Assembly: GCA_020809705.1 (NCBI GenBank)
Contig: CP085827.1
Coordinates: forward strand, 4,340,001 to 4,404,000
DNA from: Calonectria ilicicola
Lineage: Eukaryota > Ascomycota > Sordariomycetes > Hypocreales > Nectriaceae
DNA length: 64,000 bases
Direction: 5' to 3'
Of this stretch, positions 23,041 to 33,982 are shown one piece after another. The notes beneath the pieces are model-generated. The model was not told the DNA's origin. It searched no databases and worked only from the letters and a program-made list of their open reading frames with translations. A program made the position numbers and the translations under genes. The stretch's first letter is position 1, and every line of letters begins with the position of its first letter.

Positions 23041-25599
23041 ATGGATGCCGCTGCTGCCACTTTGCCCCTGTTTGGCCCCGAACTTGCCCTCCCATTGACC
23101 GTGCCTTTGCCCGTGTCGCAGCCTCACACTCATCCCCAGGTTGGCGTGAGCGCCAACGCACACGCACGTACTCATGCGAATTCTCACGTTCCTCAGACCC
23201 ATGCCCTTGCCAAACCCAGAGCCAGTGCCAATGCCCAAATCATCGCCGACAACCATTCTTTCGATTCCGCTGGGGATGCGTGGCGCTGGCGCGAAGAGGA
23301 AATGGATGCTGAGGAACATGAAAGCGACTTCTCCCATTTTCAGGGCGACGAGTCGGCACGCTCGAGCTGCGTTACCACACCCGATATCCACGTATCGCGT
23401 CCGCCTCCCCCGCCCCCTGATGACTTCAAGCAAGGCCAGGTGTTTGATGACTCAAATCTAAAGCCATATATGCTCTCCCCGGCTGAGTATCAAAACAAAC
23501 GCGTTTCCGAGCTCTCGCCACTATCTCCTCCTCCTCCTCCTCCGCCCCCAAACGCTACAAGCCAGTCTATGTTGCCTCGATATCTTCCACCACCTCCTCC
23601 TCCGCCGCCGCCAGCTCACCAGATCAACGGGCAGACGCGATTTTTCCCTCCTCCCCCTCCTCCCCCTGGCTTCGACCAGCATGCTTTTCGGGCTAATGAA
23701 GCTATGAGTCGTGTTCCGCCGCCGCCTCCTCCTCCTCCTCCTCCCCCCCGCTCACGTTCACCAGCCGAATCTTTCGAGCTCGATGACCTGGATTCTACTC
23801 CACAACCTCCTAGGCCATATAGAGTTTTACCACGGACATTTGGAAAAGCACCCAGCATTACCACGTCTGATGAGAAGTCTTATCAGTCGAGACGCGGAAG
23901 AACTCGAAGAAGGCGCCGAAGGCACTCCAGGGATCATTCATCCGGCTCCACGTATTCTAGGACACGTCCATCTACCGCTCAACTATCGGATTCCGGTTCC
24001 ACTTCCGAGGAGGATCTAATACAGTATCGCAATGCCCGGCAGTTTCCTCCCAGGCTCCCAACGGCTCCTCCCTATGGCTCACCAGGTACAGACAGCAAAG
24101 CCTCCATTAACCGGATCACCGCTTGGGTAGCCGATTATGAAAAGACCCGGAGCCCCCGTAGATTACCACCAACGGAAATCTCAATCAATTCTCCACCCAG
24201 GGATCCAGATACCTGCAGCGACGATGGCGGAGGAGGCTCTAGCGCGTCCGATATTTCTTCCGAAGGAGAGATCGAAATGCTCTGGACCCAGTTAAAGGAG
24301 AAGAGGACCAGGTTAAACGACATAAAATCTCAAATGGCCAAACGGAGAAAAGAGTTGCGAGAATTACGACGTAAAAAGAATGATGCTGACAACGCTTTTA
24401 TGAGTGTCATCCGGCCAATGCTTGTTAACCACCGGGGTATTTCGGCTAGCCACCTGGAACGACGACTCAACGACATGCAAGCCCTTAGGTCAGACTATCA
24501 CTTTCTTGAGGACAGCTATGAGACTCTAGAAATCACGTTGGATGAGGAAGAAGCCCGCCTTAATACCTTGGAGACACGTTTCTTTAGCCTGCTTGCGGCC
24601 GGTCGCAATAGGCCGGAGCGACGCCAAGATAACAAGGACCCCGAAGAGGAGCAACGAGAGTATTTTAAAAATATGCCACTAATTCTTAAGGGTATTTCCC
24701 CAGACGGACCTCCTCAAGATCGACACCCTCTTTATTTGGAGCTCATGGATACCGTTGGAGACCTCGGGAACGCCAAGGAAGAGTATGAGGATCTGCTCAT
24801 ATTCAAGGAAGAATGTACCTACGTTATGGAAACGAATCGATCAGCTGGAAAACCAGAAGATGAGGGAGCAGCCGAGTTCTTAGCCGAGTTTCCAGAGCAG
24901 CAGCAACAGCTGGACAGCAGCATCATCAAGTTCCAGAAGGGCGTGACGCGTCTGAAGGAGTTGTGCGAGGAAAAGGGAGTTATGCACAAGCACATGTCTG
25001 CCCGTGTCGAGTATCTTCTGTATCCAGAAAAGGGGTATGTGGATATGGACCTAGAGGAAAAGGAAGCCATACTCGAGCGACGGCATGACCTATCCTACCA
25101 CAGATTCCCCGTGCTTTTGAGTCAACATCAGCACGTGTTGGCCAACGACCCCCCGTGCACACCGTTGGGTGCACTGAAGGCGGCTGTGAAGCTCCCTGCT
25201 GAAGCCCCCGAGAAACGAAATAAGATGCAGCAGGCATCAAAAGAATATGCCATCGACAACCTCATTATGGGGTACGACACAGACAGAAAATCGGACTTTA
25301 TCAATAGATGGCTCCTGCAGCAGCTCCGCACGTCACCCATGAACACCACTTTGCTCCACTCGGCGTTTGTCGAAAAAAACGGGCTGAAGATGGGCGATTT
25401 TTGGCGGTGGCAAAGCGATGTGCTCCACTATTGGTGGCACGACGGCGGCTTGGCCGAAGAATCTTTCAAGCCCATCGTCACCAGTGAAGGCTCGCAGTAT
25501 CGAGTTGGCACCACTTTACCATCTCGGGCCGCGAGTGATGGATACGTGCGTCGCCAACAACGCACCGACAGCACCAAGACGCTGGCTACAGTGGCGTGA
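23041..25599 (+). CDS. Large proline-rich, coiled-coil protein of unknown function
   Basis: Single-exon gene, 852 aa from the first ATG of the frame (the frame is open further upstream but without ATG). The N-terminal third is disordered, with five polyproline runs at about residues 120-126, 162-171, 183-191, 203-210 and 226-236, suited to profilin, SH3 or WW partners. A basic RRGRTRRRRRRHSRDHSS patch at about 282-299 could act as a nuclear signal or nucleic-acid contact. Coiled-coil segments at about 410-457 (MLWTQLKEKRTRLNDIKSQ...), 477-520 and 617-653 follow. The last 120 residues look folded and conserved: YAIDNLIMGYDTDRKSDFINRWLL and DFWRWQSDVLHYWWHDGG. The order polyproline then coiled coil recalls formins, but no FH2 domain is visible. 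I do not recognise the family; coding status is clear from length and composition. Confidence 0.9.
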   Translation: MDAAAATLPLFGPELALPLTVPLPVSQPHTHPQVGVSANAHARTHANSHVPQTHALAKPRASANAQIIADNHSFDSAGDAWRWREEEMDAEEHESDFSHFQGDESARSSCVTTPDIHVSRPPPPPPDDFKQGQVFDDSNLKPYMLSPAEYQNKRVSELSPLSPPPPPPPPNATSQSMLPRYLPPPPPPPPPAHQINGQTRFFPPPPPPPGFDQHAFRANEAMSRVPPPPPPPPPPPRSRSPAESFELDDLDSTPQPPRPYRVLPRTFGKAPSITTSDEKSYQSRRGRTRRRRRRHSRDHSSGSTYSRTRPSTAQLSDSGSTSEEDLIQYRNARQFPPRLPTAPPYGSPGTDSKASINRITAWVADYEKTRSPRRLPPTEISINSPPRDPDTCSDDGGGGSSASDISSEGEIEMLWTQLKEKRTRLNDIKSQMAKRRKELRELRRKKNDADNAFMSVIRPMLVNHRGISASHLERRLNDMQALRSDYHFLEDSYETLEITLDEEEARLNTLETRFFSLLAAGRNRPERRQDNKDPEEEQREYFKNMPLILKGISPDGPPQDRHPLYLELMDTVGDLGNAKEEYEDLLIFKEECTYVMETNRSAGKPEDEGAAEFLAEFPEQQQQLDSSIIKFQKGVTRLKELCEEKGVMHKHMSARVEYLLYPEKGYVDMDLEEKEAILERRHDLSYHRFPVLLSQHQHVLANDPPCTPLGALKAAVKLPAEAPEKRNKMQQASKEYAIDNLIMGYDTDRKSDFINRWLLQQLRTSPMNTTLLHSAFVEKNGLKMGDFWRWQSDVLHYWWHDGGLAEESFKPIVTSEGSQYRVGTTLPSRAASDGYVRRQQRTDSTKTLATVA

Positions 25600-27088
25600 A
25601 CACGTGGGCTTTTCCGTCATTTAGTCTAGCCCTTTGGGTCACTCTTTATTTATTTTTTTTTGTTTTGTTTTTTTTCTTGGTTGTCAGACGGAGTTATTAT
25701 CTGAGGAAACTGGATAGCGTTGTCTGTCGGCTTCGATTCAATTACACCCTCCCTGCACAGCAAAGGGTCATTTATTTATTATTATTTTTTTTTGGCGGTT
25801 TATTTGTGGGATTTTTGCGGGACCGAGACTCAGCAACAGTCGAGCAAAACAGGACTAGGACGAACAGTATGTTCTAGGGAATATTGGTCTCTTTGTTCTT
25901 TTTTCCCTACATGTTTGGGTTTGTACATGGAAAATAGGCCGTATTGATACCCTTACTACAATTCTGAAAATTCAGAGAATGTGTGGATCCCCCCTGGTGT
26001 GCATGACACGGGTGTGCTCCAAATCGAGGCCCAGGGGGCTGCTGGTTGTTTGAGCACCAGAGAATTTTGTTTTGGAAAACAGAGGGTTGAGTTAAGCTAT
26101 CACCAAGAGTCGGTGAGAAGTAATGGGAATAAGCGGCTAGATGACACCCTAGTGGTGTGTTTATAGAATGAGCCAATGCTGTCGTCGTTTGGAAACTTGT
26201 CCCAATGAAAGGTGCTGTCTTGTTTTTTCAGCTGTCATGACCATGAAAGTTGAATCTTCATGCTGCCAACACGTTTTCCCCACAAAATGGCCGATGCACT
26301 AACGAAGGGTTAGTGAGTCTAGCTCCCGCCGGGGAGGCCTGCACCACGTTGCCGCGGAACGACCACGGGGGGTCGGGACGAGCCTTTTGGCGAGATCCAC
26401 TGAAGGGCAGGGAACGTGTGCGAGCACGAAACGTGTGCTGAGCGTGGTGACTTGGCCGCAAGTACCGGTACCTGGAGTGTATCATGGGCTGAAATAAGGC
26501 CGACTGAGACTGAGGAGGAGGGGGAAACGGTTGGTCAGGGTGCGGAATGCGTCAGTAGCGCTTGTCGGGATGCATACCTCGCAAGGAAGCGGGGGGTGTG
26601 TATCCGTATGACGGGGAGTCAGAGCACCCCAAAAGGAGGCGATGGTGCGCATGTGATGTGATAGCAGGCCCCTGTAGAAGCGAGATGATGATTGCCCACG
26701 ACTTGACCAAGAAGCATTATTTGTGCATATTTTGGAGCCGTTTTCTTGCACGGCACTTGCACTCTTTCAACCGTGCAATGTCTCATGTGTTGTTGGCCTC
26801 CAGTTCGTCTTCTGCTCTCGATTCCCAAGATGCAGTCGTTGTCCGTACATGGAGGCCTAATGACATGGCGCGAAGAGGCATGGGCAAAGGGGCCCTGCTG
26901 CTGTAGATGTGTGTTGTTTGTTGTTGTCAGCCAGGGATGGAGTTGTCAATTACGGTGAGAACGCAGGGGAAGCAAGAGAGAGAGGTGCCAAAGGAAGAGA
27001 GAGAGAGAGGCGGGGACGGGGGGGCAAAACTTGGAAAACAGTGCGTGATGATGGCGAAATGCAACTATTGTTTTTTTTTAATGATTAT

Positions 27089-27108
27089 TTTATTATTATT
27101 ATTATTTA
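27089..27108. repeat. (TTA)n microsatellite
   Basis: About six TTA units flanked by T-runs, within an AT-rich pocket of otherwise G/A-rich intergenic DNA. Confidence 0.8.
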
Positions 27109-27999
27109 TTTTTTTTGCTCCCCTTTTTCCATCACATATCATGCGCATGCTGCCGAGCTTCTTTGCATTCTCCGGTTTCCCTGTGTCATTTTCACACACA
27201 GCTGTCTCTCTGCATTCTAGGCAAAGGTGCAACACCCGCCCGTGCGCGCCGCCGCGAGAGAGAGAGAGGGAGGGAGGGGGAGGGGCAGCTTTCTTCCCAC
27301 AGGGAGCAGTCAGAGAGGGGCTGGCAAGGGGTGGGAGTGATTGGTTGAGGGGGGGCGGGTCAGGGAGCAGGGATAGGGACTCGAGGGACGAGTTGAAGCG
27401 GTAATTACCCTGTTTATTTGGTCGGAGCGGTGATAACTAGACGGTGGCAACGCGTGGGTGATTGGCGAGTAACGCGGGTAGCGTCATGCGCCTGCAGGCT
27501 GGTGTCCAGAAATACAATTGCCTGAAGGGGGCCAGGCGTGGTTACACCATCAGCCGCGGGCATGATGAGCGTCGGCGCTGGTCTGGCTTGCTAGCGCTTT
27601 GGCTAGTCTGTGGGATGAAGTCTCAGCATGACAAAGTGTGATTGATAAACTGCGAATTGCGTGGTGGGTGTGAGAATCGAATGGTGGCATCCGGGAGAAG
27701 CAGGGTGTCGTCACTATCCCGGTAGATTTCCTTTCCATCGGCCATCGAAGAAAAGAGAAGTGAATCTGAGGTTGAAATGCAAGGAAAAAATTTAAATAAA
27801 AAAAGAAATGGGCCAGTTTATGCACGTCACATCCTAGAAACTCTAAGGGGTGCATGCGAATTTGATCATTTTTACCAAATGTTTTTTTAATATTTCCCTC
27901 AGGAGATTCGCCATGCCATCGTTCCATCCGGTGTGGGCTTTCGTGCGCTGTTTTGTGTGGTTGAGCCGCAAAAGCCAGTCGTAACCAAGTGGAAAATCC

Positions 28000-28017
28000 A
28001 AAAAAAAAAAAAAAAAA
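28000..28017. repeat. A18 homopolymer
   Basis: Eighteen A in a row followed by GAAAAGAAAA. It has no target duplication or retro-element body that I can see upstream, so it is simple sequence rather than a retroposon tail. Confidence 0.8.
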
Positions 28018-29495
28018 GAAAAGAAAATGGTGTGTCTAGCCTGCCGCAGTCGCCGGAGCCAAGCAGCGGCGTCTTCTGTGTCCAGGATGATCCCTTGACG
28101 TTGCCGTCTGGTGCTCGACCAATGATGGGCCTACTGGCTCGCTCAAGTACGAATAATCAAGAGTCGCCATGCCAACCTGCAGCAGCGCAGCCTGCAGTTC
28201 AGTTCCAATGTCAATGCCACTGACGAAAAAGCACATGTCTGCATTGTCAGCTGTGCAGACATGTGCATGGCTCAAGCCTCCCCCCCTCCCTCTCTCCGCC
28301 ATCCCACCCACTATATGGTGGCCCCCCTCCCTTGCGGGGGATCGACGGGCGCGTCCGTTACGTAGGGCATCGCATCCCAGCCCCGGCGTATCGGATCAAC
28401 TAACGAGCAGAACGTGAACCATTCAAAACAGTCGTCAAGGACAAAAAAGCAAAAAGACCACGAGAGTTCAGGCTGCGAGCTGACATACATAACTACTGTA
28501 AGCCCTTTTCCACCCCCTCCCTCCCTCCCTCCACACAAGGCTTGTCATTGCCAAAGAGGCGGTAAAGACGGGGTTGAAAAAGTGCAGCACGCTGCTGCCC
28601 AATCTCGCACAACCTGTCGGGGCCGCAACGCAGGAGGCAAATCACATCTCGGCGATGCGAAGCCATGGATGCGCGCGCACGTCTAGCTCGCTGGGTGGCA
28701 GGCAGTTTACAACAAAGCCAGTGTTTCGCATCTCAGCGTGGCTTGCGTCCGTTGGGCGCCCATCAATCCTTCTTTTTCTTCCCTTTTTTTTTTGGCAATT
28801 GTAATTCCTTTTGTCCACAGCGAGCCATGTGGCGCTCCCCGTGCGAACTCTCCATGGGTTCGTAGGCAAGATTGCGTCACAGAGAGCGACAACTACACTA
28901 GACAGGCAACCAATATGTCTTTTGCTCCCTTCGTCATCTGGGCTTACCTATTTTGCTGCGAGGGAGGGGTGCCGTGTTCCCCGGAGGAGGGGGGCGTTAT
29001 GCAACCTGTGCGTGCCTGTTATAGGTGGCCTTATCGATCGAGACCCTTGATAGTGTCACGATTACATGGGTGAGTCTAATGGGCCGCCTCACTGGTTGCC
29101 TAAAATTGAGGTGCCAGTACCTCGATGAATCGAGCACCCGGGGGCAGGCCTAGCCCGCGATCGGAAAGCGTAGGCCGGGGTTGGGAGCAGCCATCATATC
29201 ATCATGCTATAGGAACCTTGGTTCGTACTATCTCAAGTTCATGCGAATGCAAGCGACAAGTCACCATCAGACATTGGAGCAGATGCGAGACTCAATATTT
29301 CTAGGAATTAAGGTCAATAAGTCGATACTAATTTTTCGTCTCCGTTAAGAAAAACCGACACTTCTAGAATCCAGGTGCTCAGAACCACAGCATCATAATG
29401 CCAGTCACCCTTGGGCATGTTCAAGCAGAAACGTTCCAGCCAGTAGTCCATGTAAACCATATCTATATGTGTGCCGTGCCGCCATAAAAGAATGC

Positions 29496-30110
29496 TTATC
29501 CTCCAAAGCACGCCCACTTTCCACGACCATTCTTTTGCTTGCTCGATTTCGCCCCCTTTGTTGGTTTCTTCTTCCTTGCTGGTTCCTCCTGTGGAACATT
29601 CGCGCTTCCTTGAGATGATGGAGCTTGTGTTGGTCCAGTCGAGCGTGAACTTTCGTGGCTCGGATGGTGGTGATGCTTTCTCTCCCCTGTTAGTCGGTCG
29701 CCGCTAGTTTTGGCCCGTGGGGTTTTGCCAGTCGTGTGCGTGGTATGAGCCTGAGGCTTTTTGCCATGTTTCTTGGAGGATTGAGCATGTCGCTGAGCAT
29801 CGGGTCGGTCTTTGGTCCCCTCGGCACCCCAATCCCTTGGGCATTCTGTATTGCATGCACCAGGATCTCTGAGTATCGCCAACCCTGAGGGCAAGCGTCC
29901 ATAGGTTGAGGTTTCGACTCCAACGCGATCATGGGCCGCGTGGCGATCACAGCATTCAACGATTGGAGAGGTTTCAGGCAATTGAACGGTCTTCTTTTTC
30001 CGATTCTTGGGCTTTCGTGCTTTAAATGACGAGAAAATGGTGCCATAGCTGTATTTGGGCTTGCCAAAGGAAGCATGGCCTCCGCTGCCGTTCCCATATG
30101 CGTACGCCAT
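29496..30110 (-). CDS. Small basic orphan protein
   Basis: Uninterrupted 204-aa frame. The N-terminus is Gly/Tyr-rich (MAYAYGNGSGGHASFGKPKYSYG), followed by a Lys/Arg patch (KARKPKNRKKKT) and a short segment with VECCDRHAAHDR. The second half is low-complexity and rich in Lys, His, Ser, Thr and Pro (ERKHHHHPSHESSRS), ending RKKKPTKGAKSSKQKNGRGKWACFGG. No signal peptide, membrane segment or known domain. A TATA-like ATATATA lies about 90 bases upstream on the gene strand (near 30200), which favours a real transcript. It sits at the border of the gene-poor AT-rich block. Taxon-restricted protein or chance frame; the biased, repeat-free composition makes me lean to real. Confidence 0.5.
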   Translation of the reverse strand: MAYAYGNGSGGHASFGKPKYSYGTIFSSFKARKPKNRKKKTVQLPETSPIVECCDRHAAHDRVGVETSTYGRLPSGLAILRDPGACNTECPRDWGAEGTKDRPDAQRHAQSSKKHGKKPQAHTTHTTGKTPRAKTSGDRLTGERKHHHHPSHESSRSTGPTQAPSSQGSANVPQEEPARKKKPTKGAKSSKQKNGRGKWACFGG

Positions 30111-33100
30111 AGCGAGAGGCCTGTACCAGTAATCGGCGATGAAGGTCCTTCAAATGATTTTTTCGGTGGGAAATCTTGGTTGCGTATGTACCGTGTGATA
30201 TATATGCCGGTGAATAGAGGAAGAGTGCGTCTGAGTTGTGATTTTTAGGGTGAACGAAGGCAGAGTGAACAGAAACGCTGTGGATATTGCGTGATTCACG
30301 TGGAGCGCTGTTTCAAGGGAAAGAGCTTCTCTGGGCCGTGAATGAACTTGCTCTATTTAATACGGGAAGGCACGAGGATCAACCTTTTGGTCCCGCCCTC
30401 TGAGGGAAGGTCATCATCGTCCACCCATCCAGGTGCGAGTCGACAAACCAAAGCTGTCTGGCAATGAAGAACGCATAGCCAATATTCATTATTCCTCGCC
30501 TCTGTCAATGTCCCCAGCTGTGATATTTGTCAGGCCAACCATGATAGGGAAATGAGACCTGCACCAGCAGCAACATAGAAACGTTCACAATTTAGGTCAA
30601 AGCACTTAGAGGCATTCGAGTGAACCTGTCATTCTCTAAAATTTAACCCAAGTCCCCACGGCTAGAAATCAATCAGCAGCACCCAAAGGGGATTGTAAAT
30701 GCCACCATGGAAGGAGTTGGAGAATTGGTAGACATGCGGTCAAATGCTGATGCAGCTCCAATTGATGTTTCTTCATAGAACCAGGTTGGTTCAGGTCAGG
30801 TATCTGGAATAACATTTGACAGCATACAAATTACAAAGCCGCCGATAACGATAAAGGCTCAACGAACTATAGTTCACATCAAGAGCCTTTCCAGAGCAGC
30901 CACGCATATCAGCTACTTACACTTCATTGGCAATACCGATAGCGACTACTTGGTTCCCAGATATATTTTAAATACAATAATAAAATAAGAAGATAATTAA
31001 GACATCAGTTCAGAGATGGTTTTTCTTTGATGAAACACATAAAATATGAGAGGTAGCTTACTAGACGAGATGCACACAGGGTGTGATGCGAAAGGGAGTG
31101 AATCAGGAGCCAAAAGTAAAATATTTCAAGAAGGCCAAGAAGAAAACTCGAAAGAATGTCCTCGAGAAACCAGAGGGAAATACAAATGACTATTGGATAA
31201 ATAAGGATCTAACACTGAGGACAACCATAATCTTTCAGCGGGTACATTGCACAGTTTAGTTTATTCGTGTCCAGTTAAAAACTAATTATCGATATCAACT
31301 ATGATTCCTCTCAGGAGCTCCGGAGCTCCCAAGATTCGTTCAACAGCTTTGCGTGGTCCTAACTCGCTCGACCAATAAACCCTTGAATTAATCTTCTGCA
31401 CGGTATGGTCCCAGTGATAGTTTATTCTACTCTCAATCCCTCCCAAAGCCTAGCTCTCGTGTCTTTTTTTTATTTGTTACTCTATATTTTATATTGATGG
31501 CAGAACTAGGCTCCTACTCTCCAAGGGAGCGGTCCTGCAACCAGTTCACAAAAAAGCTTTTTGCCTCTGCCAGTCCTGCTGAAGGTCGCCAGTGGCGACC
31601 TTTTCGTTTCGCCTCTCTAAACCCCCAGATGGTGCTGTGTAAAAAAGGCAAAGCCGGAAGCTGTACACAACCTCTTTCCCTTGCCCCTTCCAGCAGCCTT
31701 GCCTAATTGATGCTATTATGTTGCTCGGTGAAATGAGACCCGAATTCCCATATCTGACTTCCCCGCGTTTTTGATAAGCGAGTCACGGCAATGTAAGCAA
31801 GGCTAGATCTGCGTAAAAACAAGGTCTCGAGTATCTAGGACGGCTAAATTGAGGATGGGATATAACCTGGCTCGGGCTAGGTACGATGCAATCCGGAGCC
31901 ATGATACCCCGAACCCCTTGAGTATCCTCTTCTAGCTAGGTAATACGCCCATGTTGTTGCTAGGGCTGAGCGAACTAATTTTACGAAAAGGTTGCGATGG
32001 GTAAGACGCTATTTAAGAACACAACAACGGCATGACTTTCCCTAATTGAACCAATTACCGAACCATGAGGGCATGCATCACTCCTCAAAGTTCGACAAGG
32101 ATCTATAGGGTAGCATGGTATTCAGGTGTCCGAGGCGGTAGTCAAATGGGGCATAGTCCGACAATAGTTGATCTTGACCCCTTTGGTAACTTCGAACAAG
32201 GAGCCAGGTCACGAATGGCGAGCTGAAATTACGAATGTTCTGACACAAAAACTGGTGTCAATTTTTTGCGGTGGTTCTGGATACTTCTTAGCATATGATC
32301 CAACTGATTCATGTGTATCGCAAGCAGCATACTTAGCCGCGTTGATTTGCCGAAAGATCAAGAGTCCTCGTCAAATACTATCGGCTCGCCAACAAGGTGG
32401 AGAAATAATAGTCCTATTGTGGCTCTACTACCCGTAGGGAATAGCATGTTTGCCATGGCAGAGCCTAAAACCAGGGGCTGGCTGATGTCAAGAATCGAGT
32501 CGTGTGGACCAGGACTTGCCCCATGGGAACTAGGGTAGTGACTCGCAAGCGAGATAGGACAGTTGACGCAACTTATCGCTTCGCTTAGGTGGCCAACGCG
32601 GCTTGCTATAATGTCTCAACTGACATGACTCGGTATTTCTAGACAGTATGACGTCGCTATAGGTAAAAAAGAACATGGATGATAGTTTAATAGTCATGGA
32701 TATGTGTTATTCCACTTGCTGCTGATTCAAGGTTGTCGAGTCGCCTCCATTTCCTAATCGGAGCACTCGTGGCTAGGTAAAATAGGAATAATTGGAGTTT
32801 TGAGCTAGGCTGCATTTGAAGCGATGTAGGAATTCATTGGTCATAGCCACAGCCGTGGGAGATGAGAGTAGCCAGAGCGCATGGGCTCTAGGGTGGGATT
32901 AAGGTTTTGGGGGAGCATCCAGCGGAAGAATTCCGTCAACCTGATCTGGTTGCTCTACTATCATGATAGGATTGTGAAGTTTGTAAAATGAATGAATGGA
33001 TTGAAGAAAATTGATCAGTCATTCCATATTGTGAGGACGTGTGAGGATGGGTGTTCCATATAATAGGAGGTTGGTTAAAAGGTCTGAGAGCGTGGTGTTC

Positions 33101-33462
33101 TCAAGTCTCTAATTTGACCCGAGGCAGGATTCAAGCTTGATTTGAATGATGATCCAAGCGCTGGGGCAAGTGGGGGTGAACTGGAGAATGAATGCGACAG
33201 AGCGCATTCATTTGGATGATGGATCTTGCACTCGACTTGCAATAGTACTTAGGAATGCCGTAGAAACCGATGCGGGGGAAGCATCACGGAGAGGCCGTGA
33301 AACGTAGGCACAAACACCCATCTGTGTCAAAGTCGCGAGGACCGTGGACTTTTGGATGAGCATTTGCCATCTTGCGGCTATAGCCATGGTCCGTCCTGGT
33401 GACTGTGCCACCGTGATGTGTCAACGAAGCTTGATGGGTGTTATCAATTGAGACGCTGTCTG
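30111..33462. other. AT-rich, gene-poor block
   Basis: Below-average GC over most of its length with many TA dinucleotides and short broken frames, unlike the flanking gene DNA. This composition is what repeat-induced point mutation leaves in fungal repeats. No frame could be tied to a transposon protein, so the origin is not assigned. The part next to 30111 is the promoter of the orphan gene. Confidence 0.5.
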
Positions 33463-33508
33463 TCAGGGGACAGAAAACATAACGTTGGGGTCTAGAACGC
33501 GGTAGATG

Positions 33509-33517
33509 TTGGGGTTT
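33509..33517. repeat. Left target-site duplication of the TIR element
   Basis: TTGGGGTTT, identical to 33983-33991. The following GGC is shared by the element end and the flanking genome, so the duplication can be read as 9 to 12 bases; 9 fits the inverted-repeat ends best. Confidence 0.75.
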
Positions 33518-33624
33518 GGCGTTTTTTACTCGGACTGTACGATTTTCTTATCCGGACCGTATCCTAAACCTAATACGGAAAGGATCGGCAGCTACATCAG
33601 CCACATAGTAATTTATATGTGAAC

Positions 33625-33652
33625 GAAGGTCACTTTTAATCATGTGACCTTC
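33625..33652. repeat. Perfect hairpin inside the TIR element
   Basis: GAAGGTCAC and its exact reverse complement GTGACCTTC separated by ten bases. It lies about 105 bp from the left element end. Confidence 0.85.
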
Positions 33653-33685
33653 TTAAATAAGATATATTATGCATATAAAGTAAAG

Positions 33686-33709
33686 GGGTTAGGGTTAGGG
33701 TTAGGGTTA
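33686..33709. repeat. Interstitial telomere-type repeat, 4 x GGGTTA
   Basis: Four perfect GGGTTA units, the usual filamentous-fungal telomere repeat, in the core of the inverted-repeat element. Unique gene-bearing DNA lies on both sides, so this is not the chromosome end. Confidence 0.95.
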
Positions 33710-33982
33710 TAATTAATAAATTAAGATAATTAAAATAAAAAAATTGTTAGAATATTCTCTTTATTTTATTATATTTTTATTTAATTTTTAAATACTTTTT
33801 CCTTATAAAATATTAATCTTTTTCTTAATATTTTAAAATCAAAAGATACTTCTATTTATATGTAAATTACTATATAATCCTATGTATCTGTTGATCATTT
33901 CCTATTTAGGCTTAGCAGTTGCCTTTCTTGGTTTAGGATACAGTCCGATTAAAATTATCATACAGTCCGGGTAAGGAACGCC

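Larger units (their letters stand above)
25600..29495. other. 3.9-kb stretch without a recognised gene
   Basis: Rich in simple sequence: T-runs at about 25650-25680 and 25782-25792, GA-rich tracts at about 26973-27012 and 27252-27290, a (TTA)n run at about 27089-27108, and an 18-base A-run at 28000-28017. Open frames of 100-165 codons (for example 26907-27404) follow these tracts and lack any domain. The first few hundred bases are the likely 3' UTR of the proline-rich gene. Confidence 0.5.
33518..33982. mobile_element. 465-bp non-autonomous TIR element (MITE)
   Basis: Both ends carry an inverted repeat of about 53 bp, starting GGCGTT and ending ATCCTAAACC, matching at about 43 of 53 positions; several mismatches are C/T. 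A perfect 9-bp direct repeat TTGGGGTTT flanks the element (33509-33517 and 33983-33991). Each inverted repeat holds two copies of a CGGAC(T/C)GTA motif about 20 bp apart, like subterminal transposase sites. The core is very AT-rich, has no coding frame, a telomere-type repeat and a 9-bp-arm hairpin. A 9-bp duplication with long inverted repeats suggests a Mutator-like source, but hAT-like or other types are not excluded. Confidence 0.8.

Noticed and set aside
26907..27404. 165-aa plus-strand frame with Arg/Glu-rich composition
   Set aside because: Product of GA-repeat tracts and T-runs; low-complexity translation only.
28000..28017. A18 run as poly-A tail of a retroposed sequence
   Set aside because: No flanking target duplication and no recognisable body; other homopolymers are common nearby.
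33686..33709. Chromosome end or telomere-fusion point
   Set aside because: Only four units, inside a bounded inverted-repeat element, with intact unique genes on both sides.
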